In this document: positions 27,101 to 35,744 of the stretch, one piece after another | Layout: each line of letters begins with the position of its first letter | Numbering within the stretch: the stretch's first letter is position 1 | Origin: Flavobacterium sp. ACN2 | Lineage (GTDB): Bacteria > Bacteroidota > Bacteroidia > Flavobacteriales > Flavobacteriaceae | Reading direction: 5' to 3' | Length of the DNA stretch: 64,000 nucleotides | Assembly: GCF_002303885.1 (NCBI RefSeq) | Contig: NZ_MRCM01000022.1 | Location: 23,635-87,634, forward strand | Notes under the pieces: generated by a model | What the model saw: the letters and a program-made list of their open reading frames with translations, nothing else | What the model was told of the DNA's origin: nothing | Database searches by the model: none | Made by a program: the position numbers and the translations under genes

Positions 27101-28875
27101 TAGATATTATAACTGATGATATATTAGTTGATAAAGATGATATAGCAAAGTATAGATCTGAATTTGCTAATTTGATTGAAGCTACAAAATCAGTTTTCGA
27201 AAATAAACAGGATTTATTAGCTGTAATTAGTAATAATACTGATTTAGTTTCTTGTGATGTTATATATCCTTTCAGTAATGAAATCTGTTCAGGGGGTAAA
27301 ATGGTAGATGATCAAACACGATTAAATATAAGCAAAGAATTAGATGCTTGTTATTATTCTGAGTTTGTGCCTAAAGTGATTGCTAATAATTTGAAAGAAA
27401 TTGCTAGAAATTCTAGAAGTAATCAGGGAATTGAACTTGTAAGTGGAGGAAAGGTTTATAAATTAAATGGAGATAATGCAGAGGAAGTTAAGAGCCCGTT
27501 AAGTGATGATGATATTAGAAATGGAAAATGGAATGATGCAACACAAGATGTAAAAATTAGAATAACTCAAGATAAAAATGGAGTTTTTCAATATCAAGCA
27601 GTTGGAATTCGAAATACTGTTGCAATAGCTTCAGGAAAAATTGCTTTTCAAAACATTGATGCTTCTAAACTTAAAAGAGATCTTGCGACATATGTAGAAA
27701 ATAAAGCAAATCTCTTTTTTCAAAAATACAATGTCACTAAAGCAGATTTATCTCCTGAAAAAGCTGGAGTAAATTTAAATAATGATAAAGAAGTTTTTGC
27801 TGACGGAAAGAAAATAGAAATAGACAATAAAGCAACATTTTTAAAAATTTCATCAGAAGGATTTGGTCTTTTAAATACATTTTTACAAACTGCAACGGTA
27901 GAAGAATCTGCTTATTTGCGTAGTACTGAAACGACTTCGACTATTCATGCACCAGGACTTGTGACAGGTACTGTAGAAAGTGGAGCAACGGTTGTAACAG
28001 ATGTTACTAGTCTTTGTAATATGGTTTATGATTTATCTGTTGATGAGAAAGCAAGAACAGAAATGTGGACTGGACTTGTTAAGATGAAAAATGCCGTAGA
28101 AGATGAACCTTCAGGAGTGATACCAATTTTTGTTCAAATGTTGAGCGGTAATACGAATGACGAATGGGCGGAAATAGCGAATAGTCAAACGGATGAAGGT
28201 AAAAAGGGACATTTGTACTCTAGAGGTGTAGTAACCTCAGTAAAAAGTGTTATTGCAGGAGGAGCACTTATAACAAAACTGCCAAAACTTGCTGACGATT
28301 TAGTAGTTAAGATAAAAACAGTTAAAGACGTTATTAATACTCTTAAACATTTCAATATTGCTGAGGAATTTGCTAAAGGAAACAAGATTGTAACTAACAC
28401 TATAGAGTGGGGAACAAAGAGCTTTAAGCTCAAATGGGAAAGAGTTGGTAATAAAATAACCTTTGGAGATAGAAGTGATTTAGCTAAAATTTTAGGAACG
28501 ACTGATAATATTGAAGCGCACCATATAATGCCTTGGAAAGTCTGTGAAGGACATGAAATTGTGCAATTGGCTGCATTGGATGGATTTCATCCTAATATGG
28601 TTGAAAATGGAATAGGCTTGGAGAAATACTCTAAATTAGTAGGAGAGGGAATGCATGGCAATCATCCAGCATATGATGCTTATATAAAAGATAGGTTAAC
28701 TAAATATGCGTCGATGAACCCTAATTTAACTCCAAATGAAGCTAATGTGTTTTTACAAAAAGAACTAATTCCAGAATTAAAAACATATATTTCTAATGCG
28801 AAAAATAGTGAATTAAATTTGAATGAATATTTTAAACAAGTGGTGAATAAAAATGCAAACATATCAGGTTATTAA
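24181..28875 (+). CDS. Polymorphic toxin-like protein: FN3, HExxH metallopeptidase, C-terminal AHH nuclease
   Basis: The 1564-aa product has a signal peptide to about residue 22. The conserved N-terminal region (QLYPVQLTPVFNSPYSVKIS...) resembles what I remember of the TANFOR domain; that assignment is tentative. An FN3 domain lies at about 284-380 and an Asp/Gly-rich linker at about 480-590. A zincin domain has HELGHGIFKLEH (H842, E843, H846, H853) and a later LMDY. A Lys/Asn-rich AT-rich region follows. A hydrophobic pre-toxin segment (SRGVVTSVKSVIAGGALI) precedes the last roughly 140 residues, an AHH/HNH-ENDO VII-type nuclease: EAHHIMPWK (H1447, H1448), NGIGL and GMHGNHPAYDAY. No T9SS tail follows. 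The stop is 2 nt before a probable immunity gene. Architecture and neighbour fit a contact-dependent nuclease toxin; activity is inferred. Confidence 0.82.
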   Translation: MKNLFNNIYLFVLFLFFNAVGYAQLYPVQLTPVFNSPYSVKISDYATSMDTKMQLLINPTDISISQRRVRLKLYIQGNGLNIQTSDYAQEQRPIYINGGELQTLTNVDIASLFRLENLQGISAAQYANPLPEGMYNFCFEMYDFVTNQKISQKSCASLYLILNDPPLLNTPQKNEQIASTEFPNILFTWTPRQINATNVSYKFELKQLLDPTLDPQIGFQMSPTLYEETLFSTAVLYNLSMPILTPGLRYAWRVRAISTTGLSENAVFKNDGYSEIYSFKYTASCTAPTFLLSESQSSKSVKITWEGVPEHTRYQVQYKKQGVRNAQWFSSNSLNKQSLITNLEPGVTYEFRVGSSCDPAEDGIQSFTYSNISTFTTPIESSGVPAYNCGIVPQINIQNQKPLTNLIQSETFRAGDFPVTILELRGENSPYSGLGYIIVPYLADTKIAVEFKDIVINTDYQLISGVVETSYNPDWKNVTDIEDFTGEGKGGQIEEKVPFVIKDIIINANGDILVNGVDGEQITIPGGKDTVITDSGVVDKDGKVVVPPKVYTVDSEGNGSNQGVAVAEGGKPSPENTDGVDKSGQATAFTAKGISIAFSGNGSKYAFDVMPENASAALKKLYAKAGDNILPYKAVLNGDSDTMLATVTLTDAKINLDSIVFKTQNGAKIDFTRNDKIFVLTVKGSLTYAEEQILATVKQGDKWQVIGAFMLVHISPKDVNVALVPTDDVSANKLNEIIAETQRIYSKIGVKINFKKEAIFNIDKIVSGNVIQTEKNTITSTYSAEQLKINASYQGSRDGYVLFITNKTSSTKQDGYMRLNGQFGYVFAKANNGKENLATAAHELGHGIFKLEHPFEQYKTAEGSTSFLMDYSTTSTLLNHLDWKQINDPAFKLYAFQSQNSGELVSGGSDGLENLVMILKSLGTDSFIKCSLCAGEKFEAVGGFDGSKGQYRKLSFKNNTYICLLASLKEGRKIDIITDDILVDKDDIAKYRSEFANLIEATKSVFENKQDLLAVISNNTDLVSCDVIYPFSNEICSGGKMVDDQTRLNISKELDACYYSEFVPKVIANNLKEIARNSRSNQGIELVSGGKVYKLNGDNAEEVKSPLSDDDIRNGKWNDATQDVKIRITQDKNGVFQYQAVGIRNTVAIASGKIAFQNIDASKLKRDLATYVENKANLFFQKYNVTKADLSPEKAGVNLNNDKEVFADGKKIEIDNKATFLKISSEGFGLLNTFLQTATVEESAYLRSTETTSTIHAPGLVTGTVESGATVVTDVTSLCNMVYDLSVDEKARTEMWTGLVKMKNAVEDEPSGVIPIFVQMLSGNTNDEWAEIANSQTDEGKKGHLYSRGVVTSVKSVIAGGALITKLPKLADDLVVKIKTVKDVINTLKHFNIAEEFAKGNKIVTNTIEWGTKSFKLKWERVGNKITFGDRSDLAKILGTTDNIEAHHIMPWKVCEGHEIVQLAALDGFHPNMVENGIGLEKYSKLVGEGMHGNHPAYDAYIKDRLTKYASMNPNLTPNEANVFLQKELIPELKTYISNAKNSELNLNEYFKQVVNKNANISGY

Positions 28876-28877
28876 TT

Positions 28878-29531
28878 ATGAAAAAATATTTAGACTTTAC
28901 AACCTCTAATGATATCGATATTATAGGTTATTATCCTCAAGTATCGAATACAGAAAATAATCTTTTTGGTTCACCATTTGCACCAAAAAGAATTAATTAT
29001 GGAGAAATTCCAGAAGAAATACCTCATTTGGAATTACAATTTAATAAAAATACTAAAGTTACAGATTTGTTAAGTACATATAATCCTTATTTTGGTTTTC
29101 TTGTTAGTGAAAGGCTTGAAAAAATTATTTCAAGTTTTCATCTTCCACCCCATAAATTTTATCCTATTAAAATAATTCGAGGAGACCATATGTTAAATTA
29201 TTTTTGGTTTAATTTCTTTGATAATTTATTTGATTTTATTGACTTAAAAAAATCAACAATAGAAATTTATCATAAGTTTAACTTCAATGTTTTAGATACG
29301 TTATCAATTGATTCAGAAGAAAATTTGAAAAAGATAAATTCTAATTTGGATTTTGAAAAAAGTATTCGATTAAAAGAACTTTTTTTTAATGCAAATTTTC
29401 CAAATTATGACATTATAACGAATAATATTATGGGGAGTGGTAATTTTATTTCAGAAGCTTTGAGGGATTCTTTAAATGAAAACAATATCACTGGTTTTCT
29501 TGCAATTCCGACAGATGTAATTGTTAGATAG
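28878..29531 (+). CDS. Probable immunity protein for the adjacent AHH nuclease
   Basis: The 217-aa protein has no signal peptide and no membrane segment, as expected for a cytoplasmic nuclease inhibitor. Its start lies 2 nt after the toxin stop, the classical position of an immunity gene. The middle part (FLVSERLEKIISSFHLPPHKFYPIKI) resembles Imm11/DUF1629-type immunity proteins, which usually show a VSxxxxxxL...FxPV pattern; I hold this only as a likely family. The DNA is markedly AT-rich: hand counts of the 60-nt lines starting 28981, 29041 and 29221 give 28%, 20% and 13% GC. This points to recent acquisition together with the toxin tail. A generic secreted or surface function is unlikely. 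Confidence 0.72.
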   Translation: MKKYLDFTTSNDIDIIGYYPQVSNTENNLFGSPFAPKRINYGEIPEEIPHLELQFNKNTKVTDLLSTYNPYFGFLVSERLEKIISSFHLPPHKFYPIKIIRGDHMLNYFWFNFFDNLFDFIDLKKSTIEIYHKFNFNVLDTLSIDSEENLKKINSNLDFEKSIRLKELFFNANFPNYDIITNNIMGSGNFISEALRDSLNENNITGFLAIPTDVIVR

Positions 29532-29605
29532 TTTTAGGAATAAAATATTTAGATGAAAAACAAAATTTAAGGAAAAATATCTCAGCTTAATTCAAAAACT
29601 AAAAA

Positions 29606-30442
29606 ATGAAAAAAAATCTTTTAACCCTAATAGTAATGCTAATTAGCATTTGTGGTTTTGCGCAAAAATTAAAAATTGATAAAGGAGAACTAAAACTAGA
29701 CGAAAAAACAATAGGTTTTGTAGAAGGTAAAAAACCGCTTTTTACCATTTTTAGTTTAGATAAAAGTTATTCAATTACGGCAGAACTAAAGAAAGCTCCA
29801 AACGAAGATTCTATGGTATTGCCATGGATTGAAATTAAAGATGAAGCGACGGGGAAATCGAACGAATTAGAATTTAAGAATAAAAGCAGAAAATTTAGCG
29901 CCTTCAATTACGACCGTAGTATAGTCTATGAATTATTGGATAGAGGTATGGTAGGAGTAGAAGGTTTAAACAAAGAAGCAATTGAAAGTTTTATCAATGG
30001 TGAATCAGCAGGTATAGCCGCAAAGCGTTTGGGCGTTCAAGGCGAAATAGATAATGCTGGTAAAATTGCAGATACTTATCAGTTAGCGATCGATGATTAT
30101 GGTACAATTTTTAGCGTTAAGGCACAAAATAAAGATATAGACGATAAAAGAATTGGGTTTATCAAAATGACATCGCCTTCTCAAAATGGAGATTTGAAAT
30201 ATGAAGTAATGGACCTAGATAATAATTTAGTAGGAACTTGGTTTGCCAGAGGCGGTATGTTCTCAGGATATGAAAAACTATTAAATCAGGAAGTCATTAC
30301 ATTCAACGGGAAAGTCTTCAAAGCGACTTTCGACAATAGAGGAAACCCTACAGGTTACAAAATGAGCAAAGATATAACAGCAATAAATATCGTGAGAGTT
30401 TTGGTTGGAAATGGATATACTTTAGGAAGTCAGTCTAAATAG
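29606..30442 (+). CDS. Exported protein of unknown function in the toxin-like locus
   Basis: The 278-aa product starts with a signal peptide (MKKNLLTLIVMLISICGFA) and has no lipobox, so it should be periplasmic or secreted. The mature part is beta-rich (LKIDKGELKLDEKTIGFVEG; YKMSKDITAINIVRVLVGNGY) with a short helical stretch around residues 118-150. I do not recognise a family. It follows the immunity gene by 74 nt on the same strand. It might be a chaperone, a second immunity factor acting outside the cytoplasm, or simply an unrelated passenger; the sequence does not decide. Confidence 0.65.
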   Translation: MKKNLLTLIVMLISICGFAQKLKIDKGELKLDEKTIGFVEGKKPLFTIFSLDKSYSITAELKKAPNEDSMVLPWIEIKDEATGKSNELEFKNKSRKFSAFNYDRSIVYELLDRGMVGVEGLNKEAIESFINGESAGIAAKRLGVQGEIDNAGKIADTYQLAIDDYGTIFSVKAQNKDIDDKRIGFIKMTSPSQNGDLKYEVMDLDNNLVGTWFARGGMFSGYEKLLNQEVITFNGKVFKATFDNRGNPTGYKMSKDITAINIVRVLVGNGYTLGSQSK

Positions 30443-30473
30443 AATTTTAAAAAAAATGTATAAAATAATTAAA

Positions 30474-31766
30474 ATGAAAAAAACAGTCTTATTAGCCGCA
30501 GTATTGCAACTTTTTATGGTACTAGGCAGCTGTAGCTCAGATTCAGATAGTCCTTCAACTCCTGAACCGCCAATTGTTGTAATAAAAGCTGCAAAAGTAA
30601 CATCATTCTCTAAAAACTTTGGAGAAGCAGGAGAAACCATTACAATCTATGGTGAAAATTTTTCTGATAAGATAACAGATATTAAAATTGCCTTTGATGG
30701 AGTTTCTGCTACAGTTGTTTCATCAACAGCTACTGAGATTGTATTCAAACTGCCGTCAACTGAAAAATTAGTTCCACAATTGTCTTTAACAATTGAGAAT
30801 AGAACCATTACAAATGAAGTTAAGAATGCTTATCAAGGAAATATAGGCGTTTTACCTAAATCATCTACTACTGATTGGTTTACAATGGACAACGTTCTAA
30901 AAAATGAGAATAAAGTCTATAGTGTTCAAGTCGTTAGCGATAAAATAATGTACTATTCTATGGCAGACTACGGAGGAAGCGGAGTTTACAGAACTCTTGA
31001 TGGAGGTATTACTTTTGTAGAATGGGGAAGAACTGGTTTTTCTGGAGCTTTTTCGGCTACTAAAAATGATGAAGGCTGGGCGGATACAGCATTTGGAATT
31101 CAAAAGGTACCTGTTGGAGGTTCTCCAAAAATGGATTTTATCAGCGCAACAACAAAAGACATTTATTACTCTGTTTATGTTGATGATGATATGAAAAAGG
31201 GAACTATTATTACTTCATACGGAGATGTTTACAGCACAGCTGATGGAGTTGAGTTTTCACAAGTCTATGATGCTCATTTAAGTGATAAAGGTTTCGAGCC
31301 AGGATCTATAACCAAATCTGATGAAATTGACAATGATCATATTTGGGCTATTGGTATGAAAAAAGTGGAAAATATATATTATCCTTTTATTTTATTTAAA
31401 AATAATGAAACTGATGGTTGGAAGGAACATTATTTTGCAAGTGAACCAAATACTATAGCGGCAGAAGTATCTTTTGCAGATAAGGCAAATGGTTATTTTT
31501 TAATTAATAACTCTACCATTTACAAAACTACAGATGGCGGTGATACTTGGACTAAAATTTATAGTGGAGAGAAATTCACAAAATTGGTATTTAAAGATGC
31601 TAATACGGGTTGGGCAGTTTTAGAAAACAAAATTTACAAAACAGTAGATGGAGCTAAAACATGGACGCTTGATTATACAAATACGCAAGCGATCAAATCA
31701 ATTGGCTATAAAAACAATATTGTTTGGGCTATTTCTATAGATAAAATTATCAAGCGTTATCTATAA
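30474..31766 (+). CDS. Surface lipoprotein with IPT/TIG domain and YCF48/BNR-like repeats
   Basis: The lipoprotein signal MKKTVLLAAVLQLFMVLGSC starts at the ATG at 30474. An in-frame ATG at 30456 would put six polar residues in front. The lipidated Cys is followed by SSDSDS, an acidic stretch like the Bacteroidota lipoprotein export signal, so surface exposure is likely. The mature 410 residues hold an IPT/TIG Ig-like domain (AKVTSFSKNFGEAGETITIY, about 40-115). After it comes a beta-propeller-like region with Asp-box/YCF48 repeats (TIYKTTDGGDTWTKIYSG, KIYKTVDGAKTWTLDYT). No catalytic site is visible. It probably binds glycans or proteins at the surface. A strong hairpin follows the gene. Confidence 0.78.
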   Translation: MKKTVLLAAVLQLFMVLGSCSSDSDSPSTPEPPIVVIKAAKVTSFSKNFGEAGETITIYGENFSDKITDIKIAFDGVSATVVSSTATEIVFKLPSTEKLVPQLSLTIENRTITNEVKNAYQGNIGVLPKSSTTDWFTMDNVLKNENKVYSVQVVSDKIMYYSMADYGGSGVYRTLDGGITFVEWGRTGFSGAFSATKNDEGWADTAFGIQKVPVGGSPKMDFISATTKDIYYSVYVDDDMKKGTIITSYGDVYSTADGVEFSQVYDAHLSDKGFEPGSITKSDEIDNDHIWAIGMKKVENIYYPFILFKNNETDGWKEHYFASEPNTIAAEVSFADKANGYFLINNSTIYKTTDGGDTWTKIYSGEKFTKLVFKDANTGWAVLENKIYKTVDGAKTWTLDYTNTQAIKSIGYKNNIVWAISIDKIIKRYL

Positions 31767-31797
31767 TTTTTAATCAATAGAATTCAAAATATAGAAT

Positions 31798-31835
31798 AAA
31801 AAGCACTGCAGTTTTTTAATAGCTGCAGTGTTTTA
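31798..31835 (+). terminator. Terminator or attenuator inside the locus
   Basis: AAAAAGCACTGCAG pairs with CTGCAGTGTTTT (8 G/C-containing pairs plus A/T extension) around an 11-nt loop. It ends 11 nt before the next ATG (31847). It may separate the toxin unit from the lipoprotein/barrel unit, or permit partial read-through. Confidence 0.6.
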
Positions 31836-31846
31836 AAATGCACTGA

Positions 31847-33190
31847 ATGAAAAAAACTTTACTCTTATTCTTACTTTTCGTTATTACTTCTTGTTATCAG
31901 GAAACTGCTATAGTTATAGAAGGTGAGTTCACGACTTCGTATGTTGATCAGGATGAATCTATACCCGTTATTATTAAAATTGATAATAATATAACGGGTG
32001 CAGATACGTATGAATGGACATTTGAGGGCGGAAATCCTTCTGTTTCAAATTCTAAAAATCCAGGCGAGATTTTATACAGCAAGCAGGGAACTTATACCAT
32101 CAAAGTAACAGCAAAAAATGTAGATGGTGAGAGTCGAGAATTTACTCAAACTGTTGTAATAAAAGAAGGAATTAATATTGAGTTTACGCATGAAATTGTA
32201 AAAAGCAATTACTCTCCTGTTGAGGTAATTTTAAAGAATGCTACTATTGGAGAAGGCTTGACTTTTAATTGGGAATTTCAAGACGGTTCGCTAGCTTCTT
32301 TTTCAGGGAAAACACCTCCAAATGTTGTCTTTACAACTCCTGGAGAACACATAATAACTTTGACTGTATCAAATGGTTTTGAATCTGAAAAACAGACAAA
32401 AACCATTACTGTTGCTCCGTATTTGGTGAGTTTGTTTACCTATGAGCCAAAGTTTGAAGACGACGATTACGAAGCTCCTGTAACAATTAATTTCACAAAC
32501 AAATCTGTCAGCGCAACCCATTACAAATGGACATTTGAAGGTGGAAATCCAGCTGTTTCTACAGAAGAAAATCCAACTATTGTTTTTACAAGTGCAGGCG
32601 TTCATGAAGTTACTTTAGAAGCTTTTAATGATAAAACAAGTCAGATTTTCAAATCGACTATTACAGTTCTGCCCGACACAAACCTGCGAACATTTACTAA
32701 TATAAAATTAGGAATTAACTCGGCACATAACGGCAATAATATTGGCGCAATGTTCTCGACAGTTACACGCGAAGTTTATAAGGCAAACGAAATTAACGAT
32801 GAGAATAGCAAGCTAATAGATATTGTATTTCAAGGTTTAAACAGCAATTTTACCTACAACAGATTCATCTCTCCTGATCAGGCCAATAACTATGGGTTTT
32901 TAGCATTAAAAAATGCACAAAGCACCATTTTTGTAAATTCTCAAAGCTTATGCAATTGTGGTTTAAATTTTACCGAAGCACAATTCGACAGTATGGTAAA
33001 TGACACGCCTATAAAAACATTAAACATAAGTTATAGCGCTGGAGGAGCACAGGAATTTGGATTTGTTTATCCGAGAATTATTTTATTTAAAACACAAGAC
33101 GGCAGAAAAGGCGCCATTAAAATAAAAGAAATGGTAAAGAACGGTGCAAGTTCTTATATTTTATGTGACATCAAAGTTCAAAAACAATAA
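31847..33190 (+). CDS. Lipoprotein with three PKD-type domains
   Basis: The 447-aa product has a lipoprotein signal (MKKTLLLFLLFVITSC, Cys at 16). Three PKD-like Ig domains follow: TYEWTFEGGNPSVSNSKNP (about 25-110), FNWEFQDGSLASFSGKTPP (about 115-195) and HYKWTFEGGNPAVSTEENP (about 196-275). Each ends with a GTYTI/GEHIITL/GVHEVTL strand. The C-terminal 170 residues are not similar to anything I know. PKD domains mediate protein or glycan contacts. The barrel-like gene follows after 7 nt, so the two products probably act together at the outer membrane. Confidence 0.8.
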   Translation: MKKTLLLFLLFVITSCYQETAIVIEGEFTTSYVDQDESIPVIIKIDNNITGADTYEWTFEGGNPSVSNSKNPGEILYSKQGTYTIKVTAKNVDGESREFTQTVVIKEGINIEFTHEIVKSNYSPVEVILKNATIGEGLTFNWEFQDGSLASFSGKTPPNVVFTTPGEHIITLTVSNGFESEKQTKTITVAPYLVSLFTYEPKFEDDDYEAPVTINFTNKSVSATHYKWTFEGGNPAVSTEENPTIVFTSAGVHEVTLEAFNDKTSQIFKSTITVLPDTNLRTFTNIKLGINSAHNGNNIGAMFSTVTREVYKANEINDENSKLIDIVFQGLNSNFTYNRFISPDQANNYGFLALKNAQSTIFVNSQSLCNCGLNFTEAQFDSMVNDTPIKTLNISYSAGGAQEFGFVYPRIILFKTQDGRKGAIKIKEMVKNGASSYILCDIKVQKQ

Positions 33191-33197
33191 CCGCTAA

Positions 33198-35654
33198 ATG
33201 AAGATAAAGAATAATAAAATCTTGTTTTGGTTATGTATTGTTTTGGCCTGTTGTTTTTGCAGGAAAGGATATGCACAGGATGTAGATTTGGAGAATTTTT
33301 ATAAACCTAATTTTAAGGTAACAGGGAATATTAATGCCAATATGATGTACTACAATTCAAATATGGAAAATTCACGTGAACCTTTCACTTATCTGTTTTC
33401 AGGGAGTTTGAATATTAGTGCTTTTAATTTTAGCGTTCCGTTGTTTTATAGTTTTACCAATCAAGGAGATAATTTAGGATATACTGCTCCATTTGATTTT
33501 AACAGATTAAGCATTATGCCTAAATACAAATGGGTAAAGGCTTATATTGGAAATGTGAGTATGACATTTTCACCTTATACATTAAGTGGTTATCCATTTA
33601 AAGGAGTCGGATTAGAACTGACGCCAAACAGTCCGTTTAAAGTGTCGTTAATGGGAGGACAGCTCCTTAAAGCCGTTTCGGCAGAAAATGCTTCAGGCGG
33701 AATTCCGATTTATCAGCGTTTTGGTTATGGAGCAAAAGTAGGTTTTGAGAAAGCGCAATATAAGTTAGGCTGGATTGGTTTTTATGCCAAAGACGATGCC
33801 AGTTCATTAAACATGGTAAATGATAAAGGAGTTACGCCAAAAGAAAACTTTGTAAATAGTTTGATTTTTAGCACTTCGGTAGTGCGAAATTTAAATTTAA
33901 ATGTCGAGTATGCCTTATCTGTATTAACAGATGATACTAGAAGTGAAAGTCTTTCGGGCGGAGGTTTTCGAGATAAGATATTTTCTGGTAAAGAAAGTAC
34001 AAGTTATATGAACGCTTTCAATGTTAATTTCGATTATAATATTCAGAAAAGTACTGTCGGATTAACGTACGAGCGCATTGATCCTAATTACAATACCCTT
34101 GGAGCATTATATTTTAATAATGATTTAGAAAACATCGCGTTGCGTTTTGCGAGACCTTTTTATCAAGATAGAATTACAGTTTCGACCAGTTTAGGATTTC
34201 AAAAAGACGATTTAGAAAAAATAAAAAAACAAGATACAAAACGTGTTGTAGGGTCTATTAACATGAATTATAGAGTTACAGATCAAATCAATATTACGGG
34301 TAGTTATTCTAATTTTTCTACGTATACCAATAAAAAATTAGATCAGTTTGAACTGATAAATAATCCAAATGTTGTGCAGGCAGACACTTTAGATTACAGA
34401 CAATTGTCTCAAAATGCTAATGTCAATATGTCTTATGCTTTCGGAAAAAAAAGAAATCAAAATTTAAACTTTAATTATAGTATTGCAGGTCAGGCCAACG
34501 AACAAGGAGGCGTGATTAGAAAAGGTCAGGCAAGCACGGTTCAAAATTATAACTTGGCGCATACGGTTAGTTTTCTTGCAACGAAAGTCTCTTTAAACAG
34601 TTCGCTTAATTATACCAAAAATGAAGTGAGCCGAAACAATAATTCATCTATGGGAGCTTCGGTTGGAGCTTCAAAAAAACTATTCAAAGACAAGCTAAAT
34701 ACAAACCTTGGATTTCTTTATAATAATTCGCAAGGAAATATGAATTCAAGCTCTGTATTTGGAATCAAGTTTAACAATAGTTACGTAATGTATCAAAGGC
34801 ATAATTTTGGTTTAAACGTTATTTCGATGTTTAGAAGCAGCACGAATACTGACAAATTTAATGACTTAACGGCTACTTTAAATTACACCTGTTCGTTGGA
34901 TAAAATAAAGCTTCCTGCCAAAAAAGAGCCTAAAAAAGAAAAAGAAGAGGTTTTAAATCCTATTCTAAAAATAAAGCATAAAGACAAAACGTACGAAGGA
35001 ACGAGAGACGAAATTATACAGCAACTTCAGGATATGCAGACAGCGCTTCGTCCAATGCCAAAAGAAGATTCAGAAGAATTACAGCATCTGTTAACGCTTA
35101 CCACTTTGACTCCAGATGATGATAGTTTCAAAGAAAAAGCATTGAATTATTTAAAAGCATACGACCTAAATAATGACATCTTAAATAAATACGACAATTA
35201 CATTCATGAAACTGTAAAAAGTTTACAAGAAGAAATGGCTCGTAAAGACGAAGGATATGAGAATGATTATGTGATGGCTTTAGGAAGAGTAAACAAGCAT
35301 AAAATGCATGGTGTAGATGAAAAAGACGTGACAGATAAAGTGAGTTATAATTCATATTTAAAACTGGTAGACAGAAAAAATAAAAAATTACAGCCTTTAT
35401 TAGTTCATCGATGGATGCTTAATGAGATTGGAATACTTTCAAATACACCTGTAGATCAGCTTCGCGAAAATGAAAACCTTTCTGCTTTTAATAAAGAAGA
35501 GCTAGGGGATTTCTTTAAAATGATGAAAGAGAAAAAAGCAGATGCAGTAATAATCGAAGAAATAAAAATCAAACTAATTCCATTCTATCATGATTTAGCA
35601 GTTAAAAATGTTAAAGATGGAGAGATCGATTTTAAGTTTTTAAAGAATAATTAA
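33198..35654 (+). CDS. Outer-membrane beta-barrel-like protein with helical C-terminal domain
   Basis: The 818-aa product has a signal peptide to about residue 26 (LACCFCRKGYAQ). About residues 35-570 are a regular succession of short amphipathic strands with turn residues, e.g. FSGSLNISAFNFSVPLFYSF, LNLNVEYALSV and NVNMSYAFGKKRNQNLNFNY. This is the pattern of a large outer-membrane barrel. A Lys/Glu-rich linker (KKEPKKEKEEV) leads to an alpha-helical domain (about 590-818) that would be periplasmic. There is no TonB box, plug domain or POTRA domain that I can identify, so it is not a standard TonB-dependent receptor or Omp85 protein. It sits between a PKD lipoprotein (7 nt) and the 1566-aa gene (90 nt). 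A role as pore or anchor for the locus products is inference. Confidence 0.7.
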   Translation: MKIKNNKILFWLCIVLACCFCRKGYAQDVDLENFYKPNFKVTGNINANMMYYNSNMENSREPFTYLFSGSLNISAFNFSVPLFYSFTNQGDNLGYTAPFDFNRLSIMPKYKWVKAYIGNVSMTFSPYTLSGYPFKGVGLELTPNSPFKVSLMGGQLLKAVSAENASGGIPIYQRFGYGAKVGFEKAQYKLGWIGFYAKDDASSLNMVNDKGVTPKENFVNSLIFSTSVVRNLNLNVEYALSVLTDDTRSESLSGGGFRDKIFSGKESTSYMNAFNVNFDYNIQKSTVGLTYERIDPNYNTLGALYFNNDLENIALRFARPFYQDRITVSTSLGFQKDDLEKIKKQDTKRVVGSINMNYRVTDQINITGSYSNFSTYTNKKLDQFELINNPNVVQADTLDYRQLSQNANVNMSYAFGKKRNQNLNFNYSIAGQANEQGGVIRKGQASTVQNYNLAHTVSFLATKVSLNSSLNYTKNEVSRNNNSSMGASVGASKKLFKDKLNTNLGFLYNNSQGNMNSSSVFGIKFNNSYVMYQRHNFGLNVISMFRSSTNTDKFNDLTATLNYTCSLDKIKLPAKKEPKKEKEEVLNPILKIKHKDKTYEGTRDEIIQQLQDMQTALRPMPKEDSEELQHLLTLTTLTPDDDSFKEKALNYLKAYDLNNDILNKYDNYIHETVKSLQEEMARKDEGYENDYVMALGRVNKHKMHGVDEKDVTDKVSYNSYLKLVDRKNKKLQPLLVHRWMLNEIGILSNTPVDQLRENENLSAFNKEELGDFFKMMKEKKADAVIIEEIKIKLIPFYHDLAVKNVKDGEIDFKFLKNN

Positions 35655-35744
35655 TAGTCAAATAAACTCTTTTGCTGTTCGAAAGAGTAACATATAAAAG
35701 AAGTCGGTATGCTTTATTTTTCAAAAAAACAGAATGATTTGCTT

